The notes: generated by a model from the letters alone, not told the origin. Numbered from the stretch's first letter, positions 1 through 9,054 are shown. The stretch: DNA of 64,000 nucleotides from Nocardioides luteus (GCF_000960475.2 NZ_JZDQ02000022.1:1-64000), one strand, 5' to 3'. Translations and numbers: made by a program.

Positions 1-939
1 CGCCCCGTCCAGCGCGTGCGAGACACCTACCGCCGTTACTGGTACGCCTACGCGATGGTCGCGCCCGTCGTGATCGTCCTCGGCGTGCTGGTCGGCTACC
101 CACTCCTGCGCGGCTTCTACCTGACCCTGACCGACGCCAACAGCCTCAACTCGGCACGCACCATCGGCGTCAACACCATCGACGCGACGTACAAGTTCAT
201 CGGTCTGGACAACTACGCCGAGATCCTGTGGGGCCCGTCGGCCTACGACCGCTTCTGGTCCCACTTCGTGTGGACCATCGTCTGGACCGTCACCTGTGTC
301 GTCCTGCACTACGCGATCGGCCTCGGACTGGCGCTGCTCCTCAACCAGCGGCTGCGCGGACGCGTGGCGTACCGGCTCCTGCTGATCCTGCCGTGGGCGG
401 TGCCGACCTTCGTGACCGTCTTCGCCTGGCGGATCATGCTGGCCGACGCTGGCGTCATCAACTCGATGCTGAACACCATCGGGCTCGTCGAGCCGCAGTG
501 GCTCGAGGACCCGACCTGGCAGCGTACGGCCGCGATCATGGTCAACACCTGGTGCGGCGTGCCGTTCATGATGCTCTCCCTGCTCGGCGGGCTGCAGTCG
601 ATCGACGAGAACCTCTACGAGGCCGCCGAGATCGACGGCGCCAACGCCTGGCAACGGTTCCGGCACGTCACCCTGCCGGGGCTGTCCTCGGTGAGCTCGA
701 CCGTCGTCCTGCTCGGCGTGATCTGGACCTTCAACCAGTTCGCGATCATCTTCCTGCTCTTCGGCAACACCGCGCCGGACGCGCAGATCCTGGTCACCTG
801 GGCCTACCGACTCGGCTTCGGGCAGCAGCCTCGTGACTTCGCCATGTCCGCGGCGTACGGCGTCCTGCTGCTCGCGATCCTGATCGTCTTCACGTCCTTC
901 TACTACCGGTGGTTGAAACGCAATGACCAGCTCGCCTAG
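1..939 (+). CDS. Sugar ABC transporter permease, MalF type (5' end may be cut by window)
   Basis: Inner-membrane permease of a carbohydrate ABC importer of the MalF/CUT1 group. The frame is open to the left window edge; a GTG at 16 would give 307 residues, but the true start may lie outside. About six hydrophobic segments are visible. The EAA loop that docks the ATPase is clear (EAAEIDGA, from about residue 202 counted from 16). It overlaps the next permease by 17 bp and precedes a GH13 glucosidase, so alpha-glucosides are the likely cargo; a binding protein gene would be expected just upstream. Substrate is inferred from context only. Confidence 0.9.
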   Translation, partial: RPVQRVRDTYRRYWYAYAMVAPVVIVLGVLVGYPLLRGFYLTLTDANSLNSARTIGVNTIDATYKFIGLDNYAEILWGPSAYDRFWSHFVWTIVWTVTCVVLHYAIGLGLALLLNQRLRGRVAYRLLLILPWAVPTFVTVFAWRIMLADAGVINSMLNTIGLVEPQWLEDPTWQRTAAIMVNTWCGVPFMMLSLLGGLQSIDENLYEAAEIDGANAWQRFRHVTLPGLSSVSSTVVLLGVIWTFNQFAIIFLLFGNTAPDAQILVTWAYRLGFGQQPRDFAMSAAYGVLLLAILIVFTSFYYRWLKRNDQLA

Positions 940-1798
940 CACCTACGCGCCCCGTCAGCAGCGCCGACGCGGCGACCTCGGCCCGGTCGGACGCGCGGGT
1001 ACGCACGTGACGCTCGCCGTGGCATCGCTGATCGCGCTGTTCCCGATCGTCTGGCTCGTCTACCTGTCCCTGGGACCGGACAAGGACGACTACCTCCACC
1101 CCGGCGGCATCTTCGCGAAGGCGACGCTGGACAACTACTCGTTCGTGCTGACCAACACCGAGTTCTTCAACTGGCTGTGGTCGACGCTCGTGGTCGCCGG
1201 TGGCACGACCCTGTTCGGCGTGATGTCGGCGGCGACGACCGGCTACGCGGTCTCCCGGATGCGGTTCCCGGGCCACCGGGCGCTGATGTGGGTCCTGCTG
1301 CTGACGCAGGCGTTCCCGATCGCGGTGCTGATCGTGCCGATGTACGAGATCTTCTCCCAGCTCCATCTGGTCGACAACCGGTTCGGCCTGGTCCTGGTCA
1401 ACTGCACCACGATCGTCCCCTACTGCTCGTGGCTGCTGAAGGGCTACTTCGACACCATCCCGGTCGAGCTCGACGAGGCCGGCATGATCGACGGGCTCAC
1501 CCCGTTCGGTACGTTCTGGCGGCTGATCCTGCCGCTGGCCCGCCCCGGCCTGGCGGTGGCCGCGTTCTACGCCTTCATCACCGCCTTCGCCGAGGTCGCG
1601 TTCGCCTCGACGTTCCTGCTCGACGACTCGAAGTACACCTTCGCGGTCGGGCTGCAGAGCTTTATCAGCGAGCACGACGCGCAGTGGAACCTGATGGCCG
1701 CCACCGCCGTGCTCATCGCCATCCCCGTGACCGTCTTCTTCTACCTCGTCCAACGACACGTCGTCACCGGTCTGACAGCCGGCGGCGTCAAGGGCTGA
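923..1798 (+). CDS. Sugar ABC transporter permease, MalG type
   Basis: Second permease subunit of the CUT1 sugar importer, 291 residues, with six predicted membrane segments. The EAA-type loop (DEAGMIDG) begins near residue 185. The ATG lies inside the last codons of the preceding permease, indicating translational coupling. The glucosidase gene follows after 14 bp in the same operon. No ATPase gene is in view; many actinobacteria use a shared MsiK-like ATPase for such importers, so its absence here is not odd. Confidence 0.92.
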   Translation: MTSSPSTYAPRQQRRRGDLGPVGRAGTHVTLAVASLIALFPIVWLVYLSLGPDKDDYLHPGGIFAKATLDNYSFVLTNTEFFNWLWSTLVVAGGTTLFGVMSAATTGYAVSRMRFPGHRALMWVLLLTQAFPIAVLIVPMYEIFSQLHLVDNRFGLVLVNCTTIVPYCSWLLKGYFDTIPVELDEAGMIDGLTPFGTFWRLILPLARPGLAVAAFYAFITAFAEVAFASTFLLDDSKYTFAVGLQSFISEHDAQWNLMAATAVLIAIPVTVFFYLVQRHVVTGLTAGGVKG

Positions 1799-1812
1799 AA
1801 GGTTCTTCTCTC

Positions 1813-3423
1813 ATGAACACCGAATGGTGGCGCGACGCCGTCATCTACCAGGTCTACCCGCGCAGCTTCGCCGACAGCGACGGCGACGGCACCGGCGACC
1901 TTCCCGGGATTCGGTCACGGCTCCCCTACCTCCGCTCGCTGGGCGTGGATGCGGTCTGGCTGAGCCCGTTCTACGCCTCGCCGCAGGCCGACGGGGGCTA
2001 CGACGTCTCCGACTACCGTGCGGTCGACCCGCGCTACGGGACGCTCGACGACGCCCGCGCACTGATCTCTTCTGCCCACGAGCTCGGGCTCAAGATCATC
2101 GCCGACATCGTCCCCAACCACTCCTCCGACCAGCACGAGTGGTTCCAGCAGGCGCTGGCGGAAGGTCCCGGGTCGCCGATGCGCTCGCGCTACCACTTCC
2201 TGCCCGGACGCGGGCCGGACGGCTCGGAGCCACCCAACGACTGGGACTCGATCTTCGGCGGTCCCGCCTGGACCCGGGTCCCCGACGGCGAGTGGTATCT
2301 CCACCTCTTCGCCCCCGAGCAGCCCGACTTCAACTGGAACTCCCCCGAGGTCGCCGCCGAGTTCCTGGACATCCTGCGGTTCTGGCTCGACCTCGGCATC
2401 GACGGCTTCCGCATCGACGTCGCCCACGGCCTGGTCAAGGCCGAGGGCCTGCCGTCGATCGGTCACTCCGACCAGCTCCACCTGCTCGGCAACGACGTGA
2501 TGCCGTTCTTCGACCAGGACGGCGTCCACGAGATCTACCGGACGTGGCGGAAGGTGCTGTCGGACTATCCCGGACGGATCTTCGTCGCCGAGGCGTGGAC
2601 CCCGACCGTGGCGCGGTCGGCCAACTACGTACGCCCCGACGAGCTGCACCAGGCCTTCAACTTCGAGTACCTCGACACCGCCTGGGACGCCGCCGCGCTG
2701 CGCAAGGTCATCGACAGCTCCCTGGACGCGATGCGCCCGGTCGGCGCTCCGGCGACCTGGGTGCTCTCCAACCACGACGTCACCCGGCATGCGACCCGGT
2801 TCGCCAACCCTCCGGGGTCGGGGACCCAGATCCGTACGCCTGGTGACCGCGCTCTGGGGCTCCGGCGAGCTCGCGCGGCGACGCTGCTCATGCTCGCGCT
2901 CCCGGGGTCGGCGTACGTCTACCAGGGCGAGGAGCTCGGCCTCCCCGACGTCACCGACCTGCCCGACGAGGTCCGCCAGGACCCGTCCTTCCACCGTGCC
3001 AACGGCCAGGACGGGTTCCGCGACGGCTGCCGCGTGCCGCTGCCGTGGACCCGGACGGGTACGTCCTACGGCTTCGGCGACGGCGGCTCCTGGCTGCCCC
3101 AGCCCGACTCGTGGGGCGAGCTGAGCGTCGAGGCGCAGACCGGAGTCGAGGGCTCCACCCTCGAGCTCTACCGCTCGGCGCTGAAGATCCGGCGCGAGAC
3201 CCCCGGCCTCGGCGCCGGCGACGCCGTCACCTGGCACGACGAGGCCCCCGCCGGGGTGCTCTGGTTCGAGCGCTCTGGTTTCGTCTGCACCGTCAACACC
3301 ACCAAGGAGCCCGTACGCATCGCAGCACCTGGTGACGTACTCCTCTCCTCCTCGGGCCCCATGCCCGTCACCGACGGCGCCGCCGACCTCCCCGGCGACA
3401 CGACCGTCTGGTGGCAGATCTAG
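1813..3423 (+). CDS. GH13 alpha-glucosidase / oligo-1,6-glucosidase type
   Basis: Cytoplasmic alpha-glucosidase, 536 residues, starting at the ATG at 1813 with AAAGG about 12 nt upstream. The open frame extends further upstream but that part overlaps the permease. The N-terminus WWRDAVIYQVYPRSF is typical of the GH13 oligo-1,6-glucosidase/alpha-glucosidase group. The catalytic triad is visible: nucleophile D202 in GFRIDVAH, acid/base E260 in VAEAW, and D322 in SNHD. Placement behind two CUT1 permeases suggests hydrolysis of imported maltose, trehalose, sucrose-like or isomalto-oligosaccharides; the exact linkage cannot be read from sequence. The stop codon directly abuts a 21-bp repeat array. 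Confidence 0.93.
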   Translation: MNTEWWRDAVIYQVYPRSFADSDGDGTGDLPGIRSRLPYLRSLGVDAVWLSPFYASPQADGGYDVSDYRAVDPRYGTLDDARALISSAHELGLKIIADIVPNHSSDQHEWFQQALAEGPGSPMRSRYHFLPGRGPDGSEPPNDWDSIFGGPAWTRVPDGEWYLHLFAPEQPDFNWNSPEVAAEFLDILRFWLDLGIDGFRIDVAHGLVKAEGLPSIGHSDQLHLLGNDVMPFFDQDGVHEIYRTWRKVLSDYPGRIFVAEAWTPTVARSANYVRPDELHQAFNFEYLDTAWDAAALRKVIDSSLDAMRPVGAPATWVLSNHDVTRHATRFANPPGSGTQIRTPGDRALGLRRARAATLLMLALPGSAYVYQGEELGLPDVTDLPDEVRQDPSFHRANGQDGFRDGCRVPLPWTRTGTSYGFGDGGSWLPQPDSWGELSVEAQTGVEGSTLELYRSALKIRRETPGLGAGDAVTWHDEAPAGVLWFERSGFVCTVNTTKEPVRIAAPGDVLLSSSGPMPVTDGAADLPGDTTVWWQI

Positions 3424-3518
3424 CCGAGAAGTCACCCCCGTCGGCCGAGTGGGCACATCCGTGCCGACTCGGCCGACGTACGTGACGCCTCGGCCGACGG
3501 GGCTGACGCCTCGGCAGG
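3423..3518. repeat. 21-bp inverted tandem repeat array at convergent gene ends
   Basis: One forward unit (3423-3443), a second diverged forward unit from 3444, then reverse-orientation units at 3470-3490 and 3491-3511 and a partial at 3512. Reverse units begin CGGCCGACG and end TGACGCCT, each exactly 21 bp. The centre also forms a near-perfect hairpin (GGCCGAGTGGGCA against TGCCGACTCGGCC). The array fills the whole gap between the glucosidase stop and the convergent methyltransferase stop, so a bidirectional terminator role is plausible. Confidence 0.85.
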
Positions 3519-4322
3519 CTAGCGGCGGGCGGTGACGTAGCAGGCGACGGCGGTGGCCGCGGCGACGTTGAGGGAGTCGATGCCGGCGGACATCGGGATG
3601 ATGGCGCGGCGGTCGGCGGCCTGCTGCCAGCGTGGGGAGAGGCCGTGGCCCTCGGAGCCGAGGACGAGGGCGACCTTGTCGACGCCTTCGACGGCCTTCT
3701 CGATGTCGACGGCGTCGTCGGCCAGGGTCAGCGCGACGGTGGTGAAGCCGGCGGCGGAGAGGGACGGGAGCGCTTCGTACCAGTCCGGGAGGCGGGTCCA
3801 CGGGAGCGCGAAGACCGCACCCATCGCGACCTTGATCGAGCGCCGGTAGAGCGGGTCGGCGCAGCGGGGAGCCAGCAGGACGGCGTCGAACCCGAGCGCC
3901 GCGCCGGACCGGAAGATCGCGCCGACGTTGGTGTGGTCGACGATGTCCTCGAGCACCAGCACCGAACGAGCGCCGGCCAGGACCGACTCCACCGACGGCA
4001 GCGGTCGCCGCTCCATCGACGCCAGCGCACCGCGGTGCACGTGGAACCCGGTCACCTGCTCCGCGGCCTGCTCGCTCATCACGTAGCACGGCGCATCGGT
4101 CGACTCGAGCACGTCGGCGAGCCCGTCGAGCCACTTCGGCGCCATCAGGAACGAGCGCGGCTCGAACCCGCCGGTCACGGCGCGGCGTACGACCTTCTCG
4201 CCTTCGGCCAGGAACAGCCCCTCCGAGGACTCGAGGGACTTACGCAGCTCGACGTCGCGCAGGTCGCGGTAGTCGGCGAGCCGGGCGTCGGCGGGGTCGG
4301 AGATCTCGATCAGGGTGGCCAT
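3519..4322 (-). CDS. SpoU/TrmH-family RNA 2'-O-ribose methyltransferase
   Basis: SAM-dependent RNA ribose methyltransferase of the SPOUT class, 267 residues. The three SpoU motifs are present: NVGAIFRSGAALG, VLGSEGHGLS and IPMSAGIDSLNVAAAT, the last forming the trefoil-knot SAM site. An N-terminal substrate-binding region (about residues 1-95) precedes the catalytic domain. The start at 4322 (MATLIEIS) is preferred over in-frame codons further upstream that give a low-complexity leader. The target (a tRNA or 23S rRNA position) cannot be assigned. Its end is convergent with the glucosidase across a repeat array. Confidence 0.92.
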   Translation of the reverse strand: MATLIEISDPADARLADYRDLRDVELRKSLESSEGLFLAEGEKVVRRAVTGGFEPRSFLMAPKWLDGLADVLESTDAPCYVMSEQAAEQVTGFHVHRGALASMERRPLPSVESVLAGARSVLVLEDIVDHTNVGAIFRSGAALGFDAVLLAPRCADPLYRRSIKVAMGAVFALPWTRLPDWYEALPSLSAAGFTTVALTLADDAVDIEKAVEGVDKVALVLGSEGHGLSPRWQQAADRRAIIPMSAGIDSLNVAAATAVACYVTARR

Positions 4323-4388
4323 GAGGGGTCCAGCGTAGGTCTGGGCCGGACTCCCCCACACATCCGTACGTCTCCCCACCCGTGGGTG

Positions 4389-4418
4389 GCTTCCCCACGC
4401 ACCGGAGGGTGGGGAAGC
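4389..4418. terminator. Hairpin between cysG-like gene and SpoU gene
   Basis: Perfect 10-bp inverted repeat: GCTTCCCCAC at 4389-4398 and GTGGGGAAGC at 4409-4418, with a 10-nt loop. It lies between the end of the upstream siroheme gene (4436) and the start of the SpoU gene (4322), both on the minus strand. Further GTGGGG copies flank it. It could terminate the upstream transcript or act in the SpoU leader; there is no U-tract. Confidence 0.5.
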
Positions 4419-4435
4419 TCCACCCGAGTGGGGAA

Positions 4436-5674
4436 CTACGCCGGCGCCGAGAAGGAGTCGGGGTGGGCGACGCGGACGACCTCGCCGATGACGATGATCG
4501 CGGGGGGCTGGACGTTCTCGTCGGCCAAGGTCTTCTCGAGGGTCTCGAGGGTCGCCAGGACCGTACGCTCCGTGGGCATCGTGCCGTCGCAGATGATCGC
4601 GACCGGGGTCGAGCCGGCGCGTCCCCCGTCCATCAGGGCGGTCGCGATCGCGGGGGCGTTCTGGACGGCCATGAGGAGGACGAGGGTGCCGCCGAGCTGG
4701 GCCACGGCCGGCCAGTTGGTCAGCGAGGTCGGGTCGCTCGGCGGGACGTGGCCGGAGATGACGGTGAACTCGTGGGCGACGCCGCGGTGGGTCACCGGGA
4801 TCCCGGCGACGCCGGGGACGGTCACCGGCGAGGTCAGACCGGGGATGACGTGGACCGGCACGCCGGCCTCGCGGCAGGCCAGCACCTCCTCGAAGCCACG
4901 GCCGAAGATGAAGTTGTCGCCGCCCTTGAAGCGCGCGACGGCCTTCCCCTCCTTGGCCGCCTCGACGATGATCCGGTTGATCTCCTCCTGCTGGGCCGAA
5001 CGCCCGCGGGGCAGCTTGGCGACGTCGACCAGCTCGACGTCGGCGGGCAGCTCGGAGAGCAGCTCGCGCGGCGCCAGGCGGTCGGCGACGACGATGTCGG
5101 CCTCCATGAGCGCCTTGCGGCCGGCGACCGAGATCAGCCCGGGGTCACCCGGACCTCCACCGACCAGGGTCACACCGGGCACCCGCTGGCGCTCGTGCGG
5201 AGCGATCAGGTCGCCGGAGCGCAGGCCGTCGAGGATCCGGTCGCGTACGCCCGCCGAGCGTCGCGGGTCGCGGTTCGCCAGCACGGCGACGGTGAGGTCG
5301 CCGTCCTGCCCGGTCGCCGGGGTCCAGGCGGTGGCCCGCGTGCCGTCGTCGGAGCGTACGCAGAAGATCCGTCTCTCCTCGGCAGCGGCCGAGACCTCCT
5401 CGTTGACGTCGGCGTTCTGGGTCGCGGCGATGACGTACCACGCGCCGTCGAGCACCGAAGCGGTGAAACGCTCCGAGCGCCAGGTGATCTCGCCCGAGCC
5501 GAGCAGCCCTTCCAAGGCGGGGGTCAGCGACGGCGAGACGACCTCGACCCGCGCCCCTGCGGCGATCAGCGCCGGCACGCGCCGCTGCGCCACCCGGCCA
5601 CCACCCACGACGACCACCCGACGACCCTCGAGGATGAGGCCGGCGGGATAGGGAACGGCATGCTCAGAACTCAT
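4436..5674 (-). CDS. cysG: Siroheme synthase / uroporphyrinogen-III C-methyltransferase (CysG-like fusion)
   Basis: Two-domain tetrapyrrole enzyme, 412 residues. The N-terminal part (1-160) is a precorrin-2 dehydrogenase/ferrochelatase domain with a Rossmann glycine motif GGGRVA at 24-29. The C-terminal part (from about 167) is a SAM-dependent uroporphyrinogen-III methyltransferase with VTLVGGGPGDPGL and a later FKGGDNFIFGRG motif. The pathway makes siroheme for sulfite or nitrite reductase, or precorrin-2 for cobalamin. The start at 5674 (MSSEHAVPY) is chosen because the frame further upstream runs antisense to the PEBP gene. It is divergent from that gene across 69 bp. Confidence 0.93.
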   Translation of the reverse strand: MSSEHAVPYPAGLILEGRRVVVVGGGRVAQRRVPALIAAGARVEVVSPSLTPALEGLLGSGEITWRSERFTASVLDGAWYVIAATQNADVNEEVSAAAEERRIFCVRSDDGTRATAWTPATGQDGDLTVAVLANRDPRRSAGVRDRILDGLRSGDLIAPHERQRVPGVTLVGGGPGDPGLISVAGRKALMEADIVVADRLAPRELLSELPADVELVDVAKLPRGRSAQQEEINRIIVEAAKEGKAVARFKGGDNFIFGRGFEEVLACREAGVPVHVIPGLTSPVTVPGVAGIPVTHRGVAHEFTVISGHVPPSDPTSLTNWPAVAQLGGTLVLLMAVQNAPAIATALMDGGRAGSTPVAIICDGTMPTERTVLATLETLEKTLADENVQPPAIIVIGEVVRVAHPDSFSAPA

Positions 5675-5743
5675 GGGTACATCCTCGCCCAACACCGCAC
5701 CACGTCCTGACAACGGGTCGATTCGCGGACTACGTTGGTGGCC

Positions 5744-6271
5744 ATGGCACTCGATCGCCCGGTGAAGCCGGATCCCTACTCGCTCATGCCCGCCCTCCCC
5801 TCCTTCACGCTGACCAGCCAGGACGTGACCGACGGCCAGCCGCTGAAGCAGGATCAGGTCTACGACGGCGGCAACACCTCCCCGCAGCTCAGCTGGAGCG
5901 GCGCGCCGGAGGGGACGAAGTCGTACGTCATCACCTGCTTCGACCCCGACGCGCCCACGCCGAGCGGCTTCTGGCACTGGGCCCTGGTCGACGTCCCCGC
6001 CGACGTGACCGAGCTCCCGGCGGGCGCCGGTGCGGCGGACGCCGAGCTTCCGGGCAAGGCGTTCCACGTCGCGAGCGACTTCGGCACCAAGGACTTCGGC
6101 GGCGCCGCTCCCCCGGCCGGCGACCAGGTCCACCGCTACTACTTCGTCGTCCACGCCGTCGGCGAGGAGACGCTGGGCGTGGACGACGGGGTCACCCCGG
6201 CGGTCGTCTCGTTCAACCTGGCCTTCAAGGCGCTGGCCCGCGCCGTCGTGGTGGGCACCTACCAGCACTGA
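5744..6271 (+). CDS. YbhB/YbcL-family PEBP protein (Raf kinase inhibitor-like)
   Basis: Small cytosolic protein of the phosphatidylethanolamine-binding fold, 175 residues, close to the usual bacterial length. The signature DPDAP (67-71) followed by the FWHW stretch lines the anion-binding pocket; a later His-rich strand ([10 protein letters not shown]) fits the family. The start at 5744 is chosen over a GTG at 5735. Bacterial members have no settled function. It is monocistronic, divergent from the CysG-like gene and convergent with a response regulator across a strong hairpin. Confidence 0.9.
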   Translation: MALDRPVKPDPYSLMPALPSFTLTSQDVTDGQPLKQDQVYDGGNTSPQLSWSGAPEGTKSYVITCFDPDAPTPSGFWHWALVDVPADVTELPAGAGAADAELPGKAFHVASDFGTKDFGGAAPPAGDQVHRYYFVVHAVGEETLGVDDGVTPAVVSFNLAFKALARAVVVGTYQH

Positions 6272-6272
6272 G

Positions 6273-6314
6273 CTCCGGCGGTGGGAGCCCCCGGGCTCCC
6301 ACCGTCAGCCGGAG
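6273..6314. terminator. Bidirectional hairpin terminator
   Basis: A 12-bp perfect stem (6279-6290 CGGTGGGAGCCC with 6293-6304 GGGCTCCCACCG) and 2-nt loop, extended by outer arms CTCCGG (6273-6278) and CCGGAG (6309-6314) with a 4-nt bulge. It starts 2 bp after the PEBP stop and contains the stop of the convergent response regulator, so it can serve both genes. Confidence 0.85.
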
Positions 6315-6982
6315 GCGAGATGGGTCAGCAGCGTCGGCGTGCGCCGGTGCTCGATGTCTCCGGAGAGACCGAGCGCGAGGAAGATCTCGCTCAGGCACCG
6401 CTCGAACTGCCGTCGGCCACTGAAGAGCCTGCTGATGATCGCGCGCTCGGGGAACCCTGCCTGAACCAGGCCCAGCACCTCGCTCTGCCGCATCGTCAGC
6501 CTCGCCATCGCCTCGGCATCGGCGTCCGGTGACGCCGCGACCATCCGGGTGATGACCTCCGGGTCGACGACGACCTCACCCGACGCCACCCGCCCGACGA
6601 CGTCGAGGAAGTGCGGGATGGTGCGTACGCGGGACTTGCGCAGGTAGCCGAGACCGCCGGTGCCGGCGCTGGCGAAGACCGGGGCCGCGTACGCCGTGTC
6701 GAGGGAGTCCGCGAGCACGACGATGCCCATCTCCGGCACCTTCTCGTGCAGCCGGACCGCGGCCCGGATCCCCTCGTCGCCAGGGCCCTCCTCGACGGGG
6801 CCCAGACGGGCGTCGGTGATCACCAGCGTGGGCAGCGTGTCGGTGGCCGCCTGGATGAGCGCCTCCGCGTCGCCGGCGTCGCCCACGACCTGGTAGCCAC
6901 CACGCGCGAGCAGAGTCGTGAGTCCAGCACGGAGTAGAGGCGACTCGTCGGCAACGACGACGCTCGGCTCATAGCTGGGCAC
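6305..6982 (-). CDS. LuxR/NarL-type response regulator, orphan
   Basis: Two-domain DNA-binding response regulator, 225 residues, GTG start. Receiver domain about 1-125: acidic pocket D12-E13, phosphoacceptor D57 in VITDARL, and a conserved Lys in YLRKS. The C-terminal part (from about 165) is a helix-turn-helix region (MTMRQSEVLGLVQAG) resembling LuxR/NarL but with an atypical recognition stretch (SGRRQFERCLSEIF). No histidine kinase is adjacent, so the partner and targets are unknown. Its stop lies inside the terminator shared with the PEBP gene. Confidence 0.82.
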   Translation of the reverse strand: MPSYEPSVVVADESPLLRAGLTTLLARGGYQVVGDAGDAEALIQAATDTLPTLVITDARLGPVEEGPGDEGIRAAVRLHEKVPEMGIVVLADSLDTAYAAPVFASAGTGGLGYLRKSRVRTIPHFLDVVGRVASGEVVVDPEVITRMVAASPDADAEAMARLTMRQSEVLGLVQAGFPERAIISRLFSGRRQFERCLSEIFLALGLSGDIEHRRTPTLLTHLASG

Positions 6983-7099
6983 AACGGCTCCGCTCGGTGT
7001 TGGGGGCAGCGGTCGAGACGCATTCTGTCGTACTCGACGGCAAACCCTCGGTATCTCGCGTCCGTGTTCGCATCGACCCCCGGAGCAACGGCCCCGGGA

Positions 7100-7744
7100 T
7101 CAGAACTCCGGCGGCCCCTCGGAGGCCCGCTTGAGCAGGGTCTCGAAGGAGGTCGGGTTGGCGAACTCGTCCTCGACCAGCGTCCGGTGCGGCGCGGGGG
7201 TGGGCGTGCCTCCGCCGACCGCCAGCAGGGCGGCCAGCTCGGCGGCGGCGCGGTCGACCCGCTTGGGGAGCTCCGGGCCACCGGCGAAGTCGTCGGTGGC
7301 GGCGAAGACCCCGGTCGGGACGACCACGGCGTGCAGGTAGGCGAAGAGCGGGCGCAGCGCGTGCTCGAGCACCAGCGAGTGCCGGGCGGTGCCGGCTGTC
7401 GCGGCGATCAGGACCGGCTTGGCGTCGAGGACGCCCTGCTCGAGGACGTCGAAGAACGTCTTGAACAGGCCCGAGTAGGAGGCCGAGAAGACCGGCGTGA
7501 CCGCGATGACGCCGTCGGCGCGACGTACGTGGTCGATGGCCGTCTGCAGCGCCGGCTTGGCGAAGCCGGTGAGCAGGTTGTCGGTCAGCTCGTGCGCCAG
7601 GCCGCGCAGCTCGATGTGCTCGACTTCGATCTCGGCGCCCCGGGCCTGGACGGCCCGGGTCGTCGCCTCGCCGAGCATGTCGGCGAGCAGCTTGGTCGAG
7701 GACGGGACCGAGAGCCCCGCCGAGACCACCACGATCCGGGTCAC
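7100..7744 (-). CDS. NADPH-dependent FMN reductase (CE1759 family)
   Basis: Flavodoxin-like NAD(P)H:FMN reductase, 214 residues. The N-terminus RIVVVSAGLSVPSSTKLLADML is the phosphate-binding loop of the family, and PVFSASYSGLFKTFFDVLEQG forms the conserved mid-region contact. The GTG start overlaps the stop of the flavin monooxygenase gene (7741-7744), so the two are coupled. It presumably supplies reduced FMN to that partner. The pair matches the CE1758/CE1759 arrangement common in actinobacteria, whose substrate is not known. Confidence 0.9.
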   Translation of the reverse strand: MTRIVVVSAGLSVPSSTKLLADMLGEATTRAVQARGAEIEVEHIELRGLAHELTDNLLTGFAKPALQTAIDHVRRADGVIAVTPVFSASYSGLFKTFFDVLEQGVLDAKPVLIAATAGTARHSLVLEHALRPLFAYLHAVVVPTGVFAATDDFAGGPELPKRVDRAAAELAALLAVGGGTPTPAPHRTLVEDEFANPTSFETLLKRASEGPPEF

Positions 7745-8922
7745 AGCTCCCCCTCGAGCACCTTGGCGACCTCCGGGTCGTGGATGTCGCGGTCGGACGA
7801 GCCGGTGGCGGAGTCGGCCTCGGCGTAGACGGTGGAGTCCTTGGCGCCGCCGGCCTTCTCCACCAGGGAGGCGTGGGTCGGGGCGTCCGGGACACCCGGC
7901 TTGCGCAGCTTCTCGAACTCCGCGCGCAGGGTCGGGAGGATCTCGCCGTAGAGGTCGAGCTGCTCCAGCACGGTCTTCAGCGGCAGCCCGGCGTGGTCGA
8001 GCAGGAAGAGCTGGCGCTGGTAGTCGCCGACGTACTCACGGAACGAGAGGGTCCGCTCGATGACCTGCTGCGGCGAGCCGACGGTCAGCGGCGTGGCCTC
8101 GCTGAAGTCCTCCAGCGAGGGGCCGTGGCCGTAGACCGGGGCGTTGTCGAAGTAGGGCCGGAACTCGTTGATCGCGTCCTGGGAGTTGGGCCGCATGAAG
8201 AACTGCCCACCCAGCCCGACGATCGCCTGGTCGGCGGTGCCGTGGCCGTAGTGCTCGAAGCGCTGCCGGTAGAGCTGCACCATCTGCTTGGTGTGCGAGG
8301 CCGGCCAGAAGATGTGGTTGTGGAAGAAGCCGTCGCCATAGTACGCAGCTTGCTCGGCGATCTCCGGCGAGCGGATCGAGCCGTGCCAGACGAACGGCGC
8401 GACGCCGTCCAGCGGCCGCGGCGTCGAGGTGTAGCCCTGCAGCGGCGTACGGAACCGGCCGGACCAGTCGACGACGTCCTCGCTCCACAGCCGGCGCAGC
8501 AGGGCGTAGTTCTCGATCGCCAGGTTGATGCCCTGGCGGATGTCCTTGCCGAACCAGGGGTAGACCGGGCCGGTGTTGCCGCGGCCCATCATCAGGTCGA
8601 CGCGGCCGTCGGTGAGGTGCTGGATCTTGGCGTAGTCCTCCGCGATCAGCACCGGGTCGGTGGTGGTGATCAGCGTGGTCGCGGTGCTCAGGATGATGTT
8701 CTCGGTCTGGGCACCGATGTAGGCCAGCGTCGCGGTCGGGTTGGAGGCGATGAACGGCGGGTTGTGGTGCTCACCCGTCGCGAAGACGTCCAGGCCCACC
8801 TCCTCGGCGTGCTTGGCGATCTCGACGGTGGCCTTGATCCGCTCGTGCTCCGTCGGGGTCTTGCCGGTCGTCGGGTCCATGGTCACGTCACCGACGGTGA
8901 AGATGCCGAACTGCATACCCAT
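7741..8922 (-). CDS. LLM-class flavin-dependent monooxygenase (CE1758 family)
   Basis: Luciferase-like TIM-barrel oxidoreductase using FMNH2 or F420-type flavin, 393 residues. Family features include MQFGIFTVGDVT at the N-terminus, TGEHHNPPF and the LMMGRGNTGPVYPWFG segment. The C-terminal tail (after about 340) is polar and probably disordered. A GGGG-containing ribosome site lies about 10 nt upstream; a second in-frame ATG at 8916 is possible. It is first gene of a two-gene operon with its FMN reductase. The substrate is unknown; oxidative degradation or detoxification is the usual guess. Confidence 0.9.
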   Translation of the reverse strand: MGMQFGIFTVGDVTMDPTTGKTPTEHERIKATVEIAKHAEEVGLDVFATGEHHNPPFIASNPTATLAYIGAQTENIILSTATTLITTTDPVLIAEDYAKIQHLTDGRVDLMMGRGNTGPVYPWFGKDIRQGINLAIENYALLRRLWSEDVVDWSGRFRTPLQGYTSTPRPLDGVAPFVWHGSIRSPEIAEQAAYYGDGFFHNHIFWPASHTKQMVQLYRQRFEHYGHGTADQAIVGLGGQFFMRPNSQDAINEFRPYFDNAPVYGHGPSLEDFSEATPLTVGSPQQVIERTLSFREYVGDYQRQLFLLDHAGLPLKTVLEQLDLYGEILPTLRAEFEKLRKPGVPDAPTHASLVEKAGGAKDSTVYAEADSATGSSDRDIHDPEVAKVLEGEL

Positions 8923-9054
8923 TTGTTCACTGCCCCTTTCGTGGTCCTGCCACGATAGTTGAAATCCGAACTACTCGGCAAACAGTTGCTGCATCAACGT
9001 TATTCCAGGAAACCCCGTGGCGTACGCAGCCCCTCCTGTGCCAACGTACGTCAG
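8923..9054. promoter_or_regulatory. Divergent promoter region
   Basis: A 132-bp gap between the minus-strand LLM monooxygenase operon and the plus-strand ABC-2 exporter operon. It is less GC-rich than its surroundings and holds a short GTGG-TCCTG-CCAC inverted repeat near 8941-8953. No convincing -35/-10 pair could be fixed by eye; the location alone supports promoters in both directions. Confidence 0.45.

Noticed and set aside
6983-8922. FMN riboswitch for the flavin reductase/monooxygenase pair
   Set aside because: No conserved RFN-element motifs upstream of 8922 or between the coupled genes.
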